A DNA stretch of 64,000 bases. Source: Vibrio sp. SCSIO 43137. Lineage in GTDB: Bacteria > Pseudomonadota > Gammaproteobacteria > Enterobacterales > Vibrionaceae. The position numbers were made by a program, and so were the translations under genes. Location: contig NZ_CP116384.1 of the NCBI RefSeq assembly GCF_028201475.1, positions 806,001 to 870,000 of the forward strand, given 5' to 3'. The notes under the pieces are model-generated. The model saw only the letters and a program-made list of their open reading frames with translations, had not been told where the DNA came from and ran no database searches. The number at the start of each line of letters is the position of its first letter. The stretch's first letter is position 1. Shown piece by piece: positions 45,750-54,888 of the stretch.

Positions 45750-47380
45750 CTGTTACCGTTTTTGGGAATAAAAATCGAAAATATAGTTCCTTTTGGTTCA
45801 GCGCTATCAACCAAAATCGTACCTCCGGCATTGGTGACATACCGGTTGATGAGGTAAAGACCTATTCCATGGCCTTCATTATCTGCCTTACTCGTGACAC
45901 CGCGCGTATATATTGAATCAGCAATTTGTGGATCGATACCTGTTCCGTTATCACTCACCTCAATAACGAGCTCCTTTCCGGCGTCAGTCAGCAGCAAAGT
46001 TATCACTTTATTGCTTTGCGGATTTTTCAGCGTCGCCTCAAAAGCGTTATCCAGCAAATTACCAATCACCGCTGAGAGTTCATTCGCGTCAATATTGTCC
46101 GTCAGTTCCGACAACTGACACGTAGGGTCAAACTGCAGATCCAGTCCAAGCTCTTTACTACGGGTATGTTTTCCCAGCAATAAACCAGCAATTTGATTGT
46201 TATTAATATTTTTACTTATAAAGTCGATAATTTTTTGCTTTCTGTTATTTTCACGATTAATTAATAATAGAGCAGAATCACAATCGCCTATTTCAATAAG
46301 CCCGGATATCATAGATAGCTTATTTGCATGTTCGTGACGTAATACTCTTAAATTATCGGTATACTGCTTTATCTGAGTCAGCTCTGCTGTCAGCGAGTTA
46401 ATATCATCCTTACGTCTGAAACTTACCACCCAGCCTATTAAATGTTCTTCTTCAATCATGGCAACACGGTTTGCAATAAAGGTCTTGCCGTTGAATGAGA
46501 CAATTTCATCCTTTATATTTTTGTTATAAGGCTTCTGGAAGAAAAAGTTAGTCTGAGACAGGTATTCCAGTACGCTACGGTTCTTCAGCTCATGAGCCTG
46601 TTTTTTCGTTCCTAGCATGGCAAGAGCAGTGTTATTAATCGCCAGAATTTTACCCTGCCTGTCTATTGCAATCACACCTTCGTAAACGGATTTTAAAATA
46701 GACTTTTGCAGATAAAGTGCCAGCGCTATCTGAAATGGCTCCATGCCGTTCATTTTTCGTTTTATATGGCTGGAAAAGAACCATGCGCCAATAATCGTCA
46801 GGATAAAGACAATAATAACGTCATAAGCAAATGGCTTGGCATAAAACAGAAACCATTGATCAAATCTGTTGAACAAGTAGCCGACTGATACCACACCTAT
46901 TATAGTGCCATCAGAATCAACAATAGGCGTCTTTCCTCTTACACCATACCCTAAGCTTCCCTCCCGCAGAGAGACGTATGACTCTCCTCTCTCAAGGGCT
47001 CCCGCATTGTCTCCCCCCTGCATAGGGAAACCAACTTTCTCTTTTACCGGGTGAGCTAAGCGAATACCCTCTGTATCACCCACAACAATAAAACTTGCAT
47101 CTGATAACTTGGTAAGACGATCGATCAGTTTTTCAACACCGGGAACATTTCTGGTTCTGACTTGCTTGATCAAAGCTGGATCACTGGCAATTTCTTTAGC
47201 CTGAATCAGCGCGCGGGTACCTACCTGATGCTCAATAGTATCCAGAAGAGCCGAGTGAAAGTTAGCACTCATAAAACCAAGCTGAAGTACCAACAAAGCA
47301 AAAATAAGCAGGAACACCTGCTTTCTGAACGAAAAACCAGATTTGACTTTGTCCATCAGCTGATGTGAAAACTCATTCAT
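45746..47380 (-). CDS. citA: Citrate sensor histidine kinase CitA, catalytic copy
   Basis: 544 residues: membrane helix about 20-42, periplasmic PDC/PAS sensor about 45-175 with ligand-type residues IRLAHPVKEKVG and YVSLREGSLGYGVRGK, second helix about 180-200, cytoplasmic PAS about 220-330, and a kinase core with phospho-His349 in LRHEHANKLSMISGL, N-box GNLLDNAFEATL, G1 SDNGTGIDP and G2 GHGIGLYLIN. It is coupled to citB. Together they respond to external citrate, usually without oxygen and with Na+. Confidence 0.93.
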   Translation of the reverse strand: MNEFSHQLMDKVKSGFSFRKQVFLLIFALLVLQLGFMSANFHSALLDTIEHQVGTRALIQAKEIASDPALIKQVRTRNVPGVEKLIDRLTKLSDASFIVVGDTEGIRLAHPVKEKVGFPMQGGDNAGALERGESYVSLREGSLGYGVRGKTPIVDSDGTIIGVVSVGYLFNRFDQWFLFYAKPFAYDVIIVFILTIIGAWFFSSHIKRKMNGMEPFQIALALYLQKSILKSVYEGVIAIDRQGKILAINNTALAMLGTKKQAHELKNRSVLEYLSQTNFFFQKPYNKNIKDEIVSFNGKTFIANRVAMIEEEHLIGWVVSFRRKDDINSLTAELTQIKQYTDNLRVLRHEHANKLSMISGLIEIGDCDSALLLINRENNRKQKIIDFISKNINNNQIAGLLLGKHTRSKELGLDLQFDPTCQLSELTDNIDANELSAVIGNLLDNAFEATLKNPQSNKVITLLLTDAGKELVIEVSDNGTGIDPQIADSIYTRGVTSKADNEGHGIGLYLINRYVTNAGGTILVDSAEPKGTIFSIFIPKNGNR

Positions 47381-47599
47381 AATATAATTCCGGCTTACTC
47401 TACTTTATTAAGTATACTATAGCGACCGGAAGGGATTATAATTTATATCTATAGATAAATTCATAAACAAGGGTAAACAATGTGACACTGATTTTAAAAA
47501 CTGCCATGATACATATTTAAAATAAAAAGCTCACTATAAATTAAATCTTATTCCAAATAACAACATTCAATTTTAAACAACGTTTATGACGTATATGGT

Positions 47600-47614
47600 T
47601 TTAATGAATTTAAT
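47600..47614. promoter_or_regulatory. Second copy of the candidate CitB site, upstream of citA
   Basis: TTTAATGAATTTAAT, identical to the copy before citD, lies in the 295-base AT-rich spacer between the two citA genes, about 220 bases before citA. The distance allows an upstream activator site; binding not shown. Confidence 0.4.
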
Positions 47615-47675
47615 TATTTAACCACACTGTAACTACGGAATTTAAGAAATATAAATCCATAATTGTCATTTAAAT

Positions 47676-49298
47676 TTATTTAGGAATAAAGATAGAGAAT
47701 ACTGTGCCTCTGGGAAGAACATTGTCAACCATAATGACACCGCCACTGTTGGTTACAAACCGGTTGATAAGATACAATCCGACCCCCTTGCCTGTTTCTC
47801 CTTCGGCATGACTACTACCTTTATTAAAAATCGTTGTGGCCAGTTCTGGGTCAATACCACAGCCATTATCTTTAACTTCAATCACCAGTTCCTGATCGTG
47901 ATCATTAATCAGCAATGATATTATTTTGCTGCTTTTCGGGTTTTTCAGTGTAGCTTCAAATGCGTTATCCAATAGATTACCAATGATTGCTGAAAGTTCA
48001 TTAACATCCAGTGCCTGATTAAGCTCACCTAACTGACACTGGGGCGAAAACTCAAGGGTCAATCCCAATACACGGGCACGAGACGCTTTGCCAATCAAAA
48101 TACCGGCAACCTGCTTGCATTTAATATGCTCAGTAACAAAGTTTATGGTCTCTTGTTTGCGATGTTTTTCATCATAAATATGCGATAGAGCAGACTGACT
48201 GTCACCCATTTCCAGTAAGCCTGAAATGGTTGAAAACTTATTCTCATACTCATCACGAATCGCCCGAAGGTTGTCGGTATAGAGTTTTATCTGGGTAAGT
48301 TCATTGCTTAACAGGCTTATTTCGTCTTTACGGCGGAAGCTGATCACCCAACCGGAAAGAACCTCTTTGTCATATATTGCAACGCGATTGGCTACAAAGG
48401 TGTCGCCCTTAATGCTGATTAGCTCGTCTTTCAGGTTCTCTTCATAAGGCGTATGGAAAAGAAACTGACTCTGGTTTATATAATCAGTAATTCCCTGACC
48501 ATTTAACTGTTTAGGGGATTTATCTGACTGCATCATTTCTAAAGCGGTAAAGTTTACGGTAAGAATCCGTCCCTTTTTATCGATAGCGATAATACCTTCG
48601 TAAACCGAGCGCAATATGGATTTACGCATATTGTAGGCGAACGCTATTTCAGCCGGCTCTTTTCCATTCATATTGCGTTTAATGTGGCTGGCAAACAGCC
48701 AGGCACCCACCAGCGTAATAACCAATATAATCAAGAAGTCCCACAGCAAAGGCTGGGCATACAGTAAAATCCACTCATCAAACCGCGTGAGCAAATAGCC
48801 GACAGATACAACGCCAATAATATTTCCGCCAGAGTCTATTACCGCCGATTTCCCCCGGATAGAGGTACCAAGGCTGCCTTCACTGACAGAGATATATGAT
48901 TCGCCCCTGACCAGCGCCCCTTCATTGTCTGCGCCTTGCATCGGTAGCCCCACTCTTTCTTTCACCGGATGAGAAAGACGAATACCTCTCTTATCGCCAA
49001 TCACAATAAAACTGGAATCCGAGCTCTGTCTGCGTCGCTGCGCTGTCTGTTCAATTAAAGCCATATCGTTTAAATTTAAGCTCTCAATAAGCAGCGGATC
49101 ACTGGCAATCTCTTTCGCCTGAATCAGGGCACGGGTGCCAACCTGATGTTCAAGTGACTCCATCGCAACATTGCGCAGATTGACCGCAATAAAAATCAGT
49201 TGAAGCCCCATTGAAAACAAAATAAAGATAAAAATCTTATTTCTGAAGGAGACTTCATTTTGGATTTTTGACAATAACTTCATCAGGTTTTCCCGCAT
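47676..49298 (-). CDS. CitA paralogue without the phospho-accepting His
   Basis: 540 residues, collinear with CitA: membrane helices about 22-42 and 180-200, periplasmic sensor with IRLSHPVKERVG and YISVSEGSLGTSIRGK, cytoplasmic PAS, and kinase core. At the H-box it reads IRDEYENKFSTISGL: residue 349 is Asp (GAT, 48252-48254), where CitA residue 349 is His. N-box (GNLLDNAFEATL), G1 (KDNGCGIDP) and G2 (GKGVGLYLIN) remain. It cannot autophosphorylate at the normal residue. The open, unbroken frame, AAGGAAGTG ribosome-binding site and kept sensor residues speak against decay. It is downstream of oadGAB, past a terminator. Confidence 0.9.
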   Translation of the reverse strand: MRENLMKLLSKIQNEVSFRNKIFIFILFSMGLQLIFIAVNLRNVAMESLEHQVGTRALIQAKEIASDPLLIESLNLNDMALIEQTAQRRRQSSDSSFIVIGDKRGIRLSHPVKERVGLPMQGADNEGALVRGESYISVSEGSLGTSIRGKSAVIDSGGNIIGVVSVGYLLTRFDEWILLYAQPLLWDFLIILVITLVGAWLFASHIKRNMNGKEPAEIAFAYNMRKSILRSVYEGIIAIDKKGRILTVNFTALEMMQSDKSPKQLNGQGITDYINQSQFLFHTPYEENLKDELISIKGDTFVANRVAIYDKEVLSGWVISFRRKDEISLLSNELTQIKLYTDNLRAIRDEYENKFSTISGLLEMGDSQSALSHIYDEKHRKQETINFVTEHIKCKQVAGILIGKASRARVLGLTLEFSPQCQLGELNQALDVNELSAIIGNLLDNAFEATLKNPKSSKIISLLINDHDQELVIEVKDNGCGIDPELATTIFNKGSSHAEGETGKGVGLYLINRFVTNSGGVIMVDNVLPRGTVFSIFIPK

Positions 49299-49347
49299 GG
49301 AACACTTCCTTATTTAACTGCTTTAACTTCTATTTATTATTTTTACT

Positions 49348-49380
49348 AAAAAAGGGAGAAACAGCTTCTCCCTCCTTTTT
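49348..49380 (-). terminator. Terminator of oadGAB
   Basis: On the minus strand GGGAGAA and TTCTCCC form a 7-bp stem with 5-base loop, followed by TTTTTT; it lies directly after the oadB stop and before the CitA paralogue. Confidence 0.75.
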
Positions 49381-49391
49381 ATTTGCAGCGA

Positions 49392-50696
49392 TTAACTGCC
49401 CAGCACATACTTAATCATCACACCCGCAGCGACTGCCGAGCCTATAACACCAGCGACATTTGGCCCCATGGCATGCATCAACAGGAAGTTCTGTGGATTG
49501 GCTTCAAGTCCGATTTTATTCGATACCCTTGCCGCCATAGGTACTGCCGATACACCAGCGGATCCCAACAGAGGGTTTACTTTTTCCTTGAACACTTTGT
49601 TCATCAGCTTGGCCATTAGCAAACCAGCAGCAGTGCCCACACAGAACGCAGCAATACCCAGAGCCAGAATGCCAAGAGTCTGCGGTTGCAGGAACTTGTC
49701 CGCCATCAGCTTAGAACCTACCGACAGACCAAGGAAAATGGTTACGATATTGATCAGCGCATTTTGAGCTGTGTCAGAAAGACGTTCTACAACACCGCAC
49801 TCACGCATCAGGTTACCGAAGCAGAACATACCTAACAGCGGTGTCGCTGAAGGCAATAGCATGGCAATAAGGATAAGCAGCATCAGAGGGAAGCAAACTT
49901 TCTCGATCTTGCTTACCTGACGGAGCTGTTTCATCTCTATCTTACGTTCAGCTTCTGTTGTCAGCGCTTTCATGATTGGCGGTTGGATCATAGGCACCAA
50001 TGCCATATATGAGTATGCCGCTACCGCGATAGCGCCCAGTAGTTCAGGGGCCAGCATGCTCGACACATAGATGGCTGTCGGACCATCCGCGCCACCAATT
50101 ATGCCGATAGCCGCAGCCTGAGCCACACTAAAATCCATAATGCCAAGCTGACTCAGTGCCAACGCACCTAACACGGTGGCAAAAATACCGAACTGAGCCG
50201 CTGCTCCCAGCAATAAGGTTTTGGGGTTTGCCAGTAACGGACCAAAGTCAGTCATGGCACCAACCCCCATAAATATCACCAGCGGCCCTACACCGGAAGC
50301 AATAGCTACGCTGTAGAAGGTATACAACATACCGTCGCCATACTTGTACTGTTCAGCCAGAAGGTGAAGATTCATCTTTTGCTCAGGCGTTGCCATTTCA
50401 ACGGCATGCTTTATTGCTTCAGGCGCGCTATCAGCCAAATTGAGAACAGAAGCAAACGCCTGCATAACATCGGCTTTACCCGCTAATATGGCCGCTTCCA
50501 CCGCATTCACGGCAAGGTTAGCATCGGGAAGATTAGACAAAATCCCGCCCAAACCAATAGGTACAAGCAAAAGAGGTTCAAACTGCTTCACTATCGCCAG
50601 ATAGAGAAGCACCATTCCCACCAGTATCATTATGGCCTGCCCCCACTGCAGATGCAGGAAGCCAAAATCGTTTATAAGAGCTAATGCACTTTCCAT
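49392..50696 (-). CDS. oadB: Oxaloacetate decarboxylase beta subunit OadB (Na+ pump)
   Basis: 434 residues, about nine or more membrane helices. The Na+-linked motifs can be seen: [20 protein letters not shown] and [16 protein letters not shown] (the Asp and Ser of the translocation path), and [18 protein letters not shown] at the end. It decarboxylates carboxybiotin on OadA and pumps Na+ outward. Ten bases after oadA. Confidence 0.96.
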   Translation of the reverse strand: MESALALINDFGFLHLQWGQAIMILVGMVLLYLAIVKQFEPLLLVPIGLGGILSNLPDANLAVNAVEAAILAGKADVMQAFASVLNLADSAPEAIKHAVEMATPEQKMNLHLLAEQYKYGDGMLYTFYSVAIASGVGPLVIFMGVGAMTDFGPLLANPKTLLLGAAAQFGIFATVLGALALSQLGIMDFSVAQAAAIGIIGGADGPTAIYVSSMLAPELLGAIAVAAYSYMALVPMIQPPIMKALTTEAERKIEMKQLRQVSKIEKVCFPLMLLILIAMLLPSATPLLGMFCFGNLMRECGVVERLSDTAQNALINIVTIFLGLSVGSKLMADKFLQPQTLGILALGIAAFCVGTAAGLLMAKLMNKVFKEKVNPLLGSAGVSAVPMAARVSNKIGLEANPQNFLLMHAMGPNVAGVIGSAVAAGVMIKYVLGS

Positions 50697-50705
50697 GATC
50701 TACCC

Positions 50706-52499
50706 TTATGCCAACGCCAACAGTGCATCACCGACCTGAACGGCGTGACCTTCTGATACGGCTAAATGGTCAACACGACCATCTCTGGCGGCCTTAATCT
50801 CTGTCTCCATCTTCATCGCTTCGAGAATCAGCAGGGTATCACCCTCTTTTACTTCCTGACCCGCTTTTGCATGGATCTTCCAGATATTACCCGCCAGCGG
50901 AGCCGATACGGTTTCTGCATCGGCAGAACTTGCAGCCGGAGTTGGAACCGGAGCTGTTGCTTGAGAATCGGCTACAGCAAGAAGTTCAGGGTCAGCACCT
51001 TCATTAATCTGAACAACATAAGCTTTATTGTTTACATTTACCGTATACACAGCGTTATCTGAAACTGCTTTTGCCGCTTCTGGTTGTGCGCCCTCTTCTT
51101 TAGCGACAGGAACCGGTTCAAATGCATCCGGATTATTACGGTTTTCAAGAAACTTCCACGCCACCTGATCAAACAGTGCAACATTCAGTACATCATCAAT
51201 GCTGTTTTCAGATAACTTTATGCCCTTCTCTTTCGCTGTCGCTTCAACGGATTCAGTCAGTGATGCGACTTCCGGCTCAATCAAATCTGCCGGACGACAG
51301 GTTATCGGCTCGTTGCCATCCAGAACTTTAGCTTGCAGATCTTTATTTACCTCAGCCGGAGTCTGGCCATATTCGCCGCGCAGTACACCGGCAGTCTCTT
51401 TAGTGATGGTCTTGTAGCGTTCTCCCATCATGACATTAATAACCGCCTGCGTACCTACTATCTGAGAGGTTGGCGTAACCAGAGGGATAAATCCGAGATC
51501 TTCACGCACCCGTGGGATCTCCTCTAATACTTCATCAATCCGGTCGATGGCGTTCTGTTGCTTAAGTTGACTCTCCATATTGGTCAGCATTCCGCCCGGA
51601 ACCTGAGCAACTAAAATACGAGAGTCTGAGCCTCTCTGCTGACCCTCAAAGGCGTGATACTTTTTACGGACTTCACGGAAGTAAGCCGCGATGTTCTCAA
51701 TCTTTTCAATGTCGAGACCAGTGTCCCGCTCCGTTCCTTTCAGTGCCGCAACAATAGACTCTGTTGCAGGATGACCATAGGTACCACTCATTGAAGAAAC
51801 CGCTGTATCAACGCGATCGACACCAGCTTCTATCGCCTTCAGTAACGTCATATCAGCAATACCTGCCGTGGAGTGACAGTGCAGATGAAGCTCAACATCC
51901 AGCTGTTTTTTAAGGGTAGAAACCAGTTCATACGCTTCATAAGGAGACATCACACCTGACATATCTTTCAGGGCAATTGAGTTAACACCACACTCCATCA
52001 GTTGCTCAGCCACATCAACCCATGACTGCATTGTGTGTACAGGGCTGGTTGTATAACAGATGGTACCCTGTGCGTGAGCGCCCTGACGGTTAACGGCCTG
52101 GATTGCCTGCTTCATGTTTCGCACATCATTGAGTGCATCGAACACACGAAATACGTCCATACCATTGACAACAGCACGCTCTACAAACTTATCAACCACA
52201 TCGTCAGCATAATGGCGGTAACCGAGAATATTCTGCCCGCGGAATAGCATCTGTTGCTTGGTATTGGGCATGACTTTTTTAAGTTCCCGCAGGCGCTCCC
52301 AAGGATCTTCTCCCAGAAAACGAATACATGAATCAAACGTTGCACCGCCCCAGGACTCAAGAGACCAGTAGCCAATTTCATCGAGTTTGGAAGCAATAGG
52401 AAGCATGTCATCTAAACGCATACGCGTTGCAAATAGTGACTGATGTGCGTCCCGGAGCACCACATCTGTGATACCTAAAGGTTTTACTGTTTTGGACAT
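50706..52499 (-). CDS. oadA: Oxaloacetate decarboxylase alpha subunit OadA (biotin protein)
   Basis: 597 residues. Carboxyltransferase domain about 1-300 ([16 protein letters not shown]; metal-ligand HLHCHSTAG), conserved association domain, then a Pro/Ala linker and a C-terminal biotinyl domain with [12 protein letters not shown], whose Lys carries biotin. It moves the carboxyl group from oxaloacetate, made by citrate lyase, to biotin, leaving pyruvate. Middle gene of oadGAB. Confidence 0.96.
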   Translation of the reverse strand: MSKTVKPLGITDVVLRDAHQSLFATRMRLDDMLPIASKLDEIGYWSLESWGGATFDSCIRFLGEDPWERLRELKKVMPNTKQQMLFRGQNILGYRHYADDVVDKFVERAVVNGMDVFRVFDALNDVRNMKQAIQAVNRQGAHAQGTICYTTSPVHTMQSWVDVAEQLMECGVNSIALKDMSGVMSPYEAYELVSTLKKQLDVELHLHCHSTAGIADMTLLKAIEAGVDRVDTAVSSMSGTYGHPATESIVAALKGTERDTGLDIEKIENIAAYFREVRKKYHAFEGQQRGSDSRILVAQVPGGMLTNMESQLKQQNAIDRIDEVLEEIPRVREDLGFIPLVTPTSQIVGTQAVINVMMGERYKTITKETAGVLRGEYGQTPAEVNKDLQAKVLDGNEPITCRPADLIEPEVASLTESVEATAKEKGIKLSENSIDDVLNVALFDQVAWKFLENRNNPDAFEPVPVAKEEGAQPEAAKAVSDNAVYTVNVNNKAYVVQINEGADPELLAVADSQATAPVPTPAASSADAETVSAPLAGNIWKIHAKAGQEVKEGDTLLILEAMKMETEIKAARDGRVDHLAVSEGHAVQVGDALLALA

Positions 52500-52517
52500 T
52501 ACAAATCCCCTGTAATT

Positions 52518-52766
52518 TTATGCCTGTTGACTTAGTTTTTGTTTATGGTGATGAAGCGCGGCAGAAAGCGCGGCGACTACGCTGTCGTCTGAACTGCTGT
52601 CTGTACGGGATGGCACGGCTTTCAGCGTTTCAGTTGGCTGAAATTTAACTGCGACAGTTGAAAGCAGACGTGTCGCCCCGACGAGTAAGACAAGAAAGAA
52701 GAAAACAAACCCCATGCCTAGCAACATAAGGGTTACACCTTCCAGAATAATTGGAGTTTCACTCAT
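52518..52766 (-). CDS. oadG: Oxaloacetate decarboxylase gamma subunit OadG
   Basis: 82 residues: one membrane helix (TLMLLGMGFVFFFLVLLVGA), a hydrophilic stretch, and HHHKQK at the end, the His-rich tail that binds zinc in this family. It holds the alpha and beta subunits together. First gene of oadGAB. Confidence 0.92.
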   Translation of the reverse strand: MSETPIILEGVTLMLLGMGFVFFFLVLLVGATRLLSTVAVKFQPTETLKAVPSRTDSSSDDSVVAALSAALHHHKQKLSQQA

Positions 52767-52902
52767 TGTTTTTAACTCACTAATGATTAGAGTCCGGTGA
52801 GTTTAAAGACTGGAGCCGATTTACATCGTGAAGTTCATCATTCAATGCGTCCGGCAAAACAACTTAAATGGTGTTTATGGAGTTAATCTTGCCGCGCGGA
52901 TA

Positions 52903-52926
52903 TTTAAATGCATTAACGCCATTTAA
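52903..52926. promoter_or_regulatory. Inverted repeat between oadG and the citX paralogue
   Basis: TTAAATG (52904-52910) and CATTTAA (52920-52926) form an inverted repeat in the 252-base divergent spacer; a further TTAAATGG stands at about 52864. The elements resemble the AT-rich sequence before citD, and could be CitB sites for both promoters. Confidence 0.4.
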
Positions 52927-53018
52927 TACTCTGGAGTCATGGTGAAGTGTTTGCTGTTCCTCAGCTCAAGGGGGTTGCGATTAATACACTGTCTCTCCCC
53001 CGTTTTAAGGAGACAAAT

Positions 53019-53558
53019 ATGTCTGATTTAATCACCATCTTCCAAAAGCACCAGATCCTTCAGCAAAGAGCCAGACGACAACAGCTCTGGCTGACAGAAC
53101 ATAAATTACCCTTAGTCACCATTACTACTCATCTGCCTGACAGCATGATTCACAGTACTGCGGCGAAATCTATATTTGCCATTGGCCTTGAGTGTGCAAG
53201 AGAGGTCGTTCGCAACTCCGGTGGAACCATAATTAAACAAGAAGTGTTTAGCCTGAACTCCGACGATGAGGGGTTATTTGCTGTGGCCGGCCTGTCTGCA
53301 TCCGAGCTTAAAAAAGTAATGATCAAACTTGAGAAAAGCCATCCTCTCGGTTCAACCTTTAACTTTGACGTAATGGACCGGGACGGCATAACCATTTCAA
53401 GAAAAGCCGGAGAGTTACAACCCAGAAAATGCCTGTTATGCGACTCTGCTGCTTCATACTGCTACAACTTTTCTAAACACTCAGCTAGCGAACTAGAAGA
53501 AGTCATTATGACCCTGCTTCGCTCTTATTGTGATGAACAAAAAGAAGCCGTCGCTTAA
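53019..53558 (+). CDS. Second CitX-like protein with altered core motif
   Basis: 179 residues, aligned with CitX for most of its length: QQRARRQQLWLTEHKLPLVT, SHPLGSTFNFDVMDRDGITI, PRKCLLCDSAASYC. The CitX core GRLFDIDV is changed to GSTFNFDV: Arg to Ser and the first Asp to Asn, while the second Asp and the RKCLxCD stretch remain. ATG at 53019 with AAGGAG upstream; a longer frame from 52947 has none. Divergent from oadG, convergent with citC. It may have lost transferase activity or changed target. Confidence 0.85.
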   Translation: MSDLITIFQKHQILQQRARRQQLWLTEHKLPLVTITTHLPDSMIHSTAAKSIFAIGLECAREVVRNSGGTIIKQEVFSLNSDDEGLFAVAGLSASELKKVMIKLEKSHPLGSTFNFDVMDRDGITISRKAGELQPRKCLLCDSAASYCYNFSKHSASELEEVIMTLLRSYCDEQKEAVA

Positions 53559-53617
53559 ATGCGGAATGACAAGGGTATAGCAGCCCTTGTCTGAACAGCA
53601 GCTTGCTATCAGTCTGG

Positions 53618-54703
53618 TTATACCACCAGCTGTGGCAGCGCTTTGATTACTGCCGATTTGCGCTTGTTCTGATAAAGGGAATCTTCTTCACTAAATAACT
53701 TCTGCAAATACTCATAGGTAGTTAGCGGCACTATCTTTTTTATCTCCTCCCAGCGGTTCTGGAACAACAGGTTTCGCACTAACGAAGCAGACACCGGCAG
53801 TTCACCCTGTTCACAGCGCGGTATTTCAATTAGTGAAATTGCCGGAGAGTCGAGTACTTGTGTTGAGAGCCACTGGTGCATCTGCTGATTGTAGAAACGA
53901 GTAACTTTACAGATAGGTTCAGTCCCTACATAACGATGGGTAATAGCAAGTGCCGGCGCAATATGCTGACGGAATAGTTGTAGATCTATCGCGGTATGAG
54001 CAAAGTTAATCACGCCTTCATCTTTAAGGAAGTAACTGGGAAAGGTTGCCCTGGAAATCATATATTCTGAGCCGGGGTGAACAATTACATTTTCAAACGA
54101 TTTAACCCCTGCCTGAATCATATTCATTCTGTCGTGATAATTGAAAAATGAGCTGTCTTCCTTCACCACGAACAAGTGTAGCCAATCACACTCCTGAGAC
54201 GCTTTTTCGACAAGGTAGCGGTGACCAAGGGTGAAAGGGTTGGCGTTCATCACTATTGAGCCGATTTTTCCGCCACTGCGTCTGAGTTTAGCCAGACTGT
54301 TACAATAATTTTTAAGCCGGTTTTTACTGTTTTCCAGCAGAATCACCCGGCCTTTAACTGATGCAATCAAGTAAAATCCGGCAGCATGAAATACGTTAAA
54401 GTTTTCCGGCTTAGTATAGATAAACAGATGGTAGCGTCCCATATCATAGGCAAGCGTTACCAATTCAGTGATCAGTTTGCTGGATAAGCCATATCCCTGA
54501 TGGGATTCATCAACAGCAATTGATTTCAGCGTGTTACCGGCCAGTCCTCCGCAGCCGACAATGTTAAAATTATCGTAAGCAACGATAAAAAACTCAACGT
54601 CCACATCAACGCCCAGTCCCTTATCCATCAGAAAATCCCTAACTTTCGCCATTCTACGGCTGCTACCGTTAACTGCTTTTTGAAAACTGTATCGATCAAA
54701 CAC
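53618..54703 (-). CDS. citC: [Citrate (pro-3S)-lyase] ligase CitC
   Basis: 361 residues. A GNAT-like N-terminal domain (IVGCGGLAGNTLKSIAVDES; HQGYGLSSKLITEL) leads into a nucleotidyltransferase domain with GSIVMNANPFTLGHRYLVEK, the ATP-binding HxGH-type site, and ELPVSASLVRNLLF. It acetylates the prosthetic group of CitD with ATP and acetate to switch the lyase on. It is not in the citDEFXG operon but alone between citX2 and tctA. Confidence 0.95.
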   Translation of the reverse strand: MFDRYSFQKAVNGSSRRMAKVRDFLMDKGLGVDVDVEFFIVAYDNFNIVGCGGLAGNTLKSIAVDESHQGYGLSSKLITELVTLAYDMGRYHLFIYTKPENFNVFHAAGFYLIASVKGRVILLENSKNRLKNYCNSLAKLRRSGGKIGSIVMNANPFTLGHRYLVEKASQECDWLHLFVVKEDSSFFNYHDRMNMIQAGVKSFENVIVHPGSEYMISRATFPSYFLKDEGVINFAHTAIDLQLFRQHIAPALAITHRYVGTEPICKVTRFYNQQMHQWLSTQVLDSPAISLIEIPRCEQGELPVSASLVRNLLFQNRWEEIKKIVPLTTYEYLQKLFSEEDSLYQNKRKSAVIKALPQLVV

Positions 54704-54853
54704 TTGGGTATCTCATTATTAACTTACAGCCGAATTATTCAGAAAGTAACGTCAGAACACGTTTACTACTGCGCCAGTTTGGCCAGGTTTATCTCTTTTC
54801 TATGGCATTTATAAACTTATTCCCTAAAGCCCGGAAACAACTTGATAAAAACC

Positions 54854-54883
54854 ATAAGAGACGGCCATGAGGCCGTCTCTTAT
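54854..54883 (-). terminator. Terminator of tctCBA
   Basis: Thirteen-bp perfect stem ATAAGAGACGGCC / GGCCGTCTCTTAT with 4-base loop, followed on the minus strand by GGTTTTTATC; five bases after the tctA stop. Confidence 0.85.
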
Positions 54884-54888
54884 CTTTA

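Noticed and set aside
47676..49298. CitA paralogue as a decaying pseudogene
   Set aside because: Frame complete, ribosome-binding site good, all other motifs present; only the phospho-acceptor is changed.
53568..53591. 8-bp hairpin GACAAGGG / CCCTTGTC between the citX paralogue and citC
   Set aside because: No T-run on either side, so not reported as an intrinsic terminator, though it may help end both messages.
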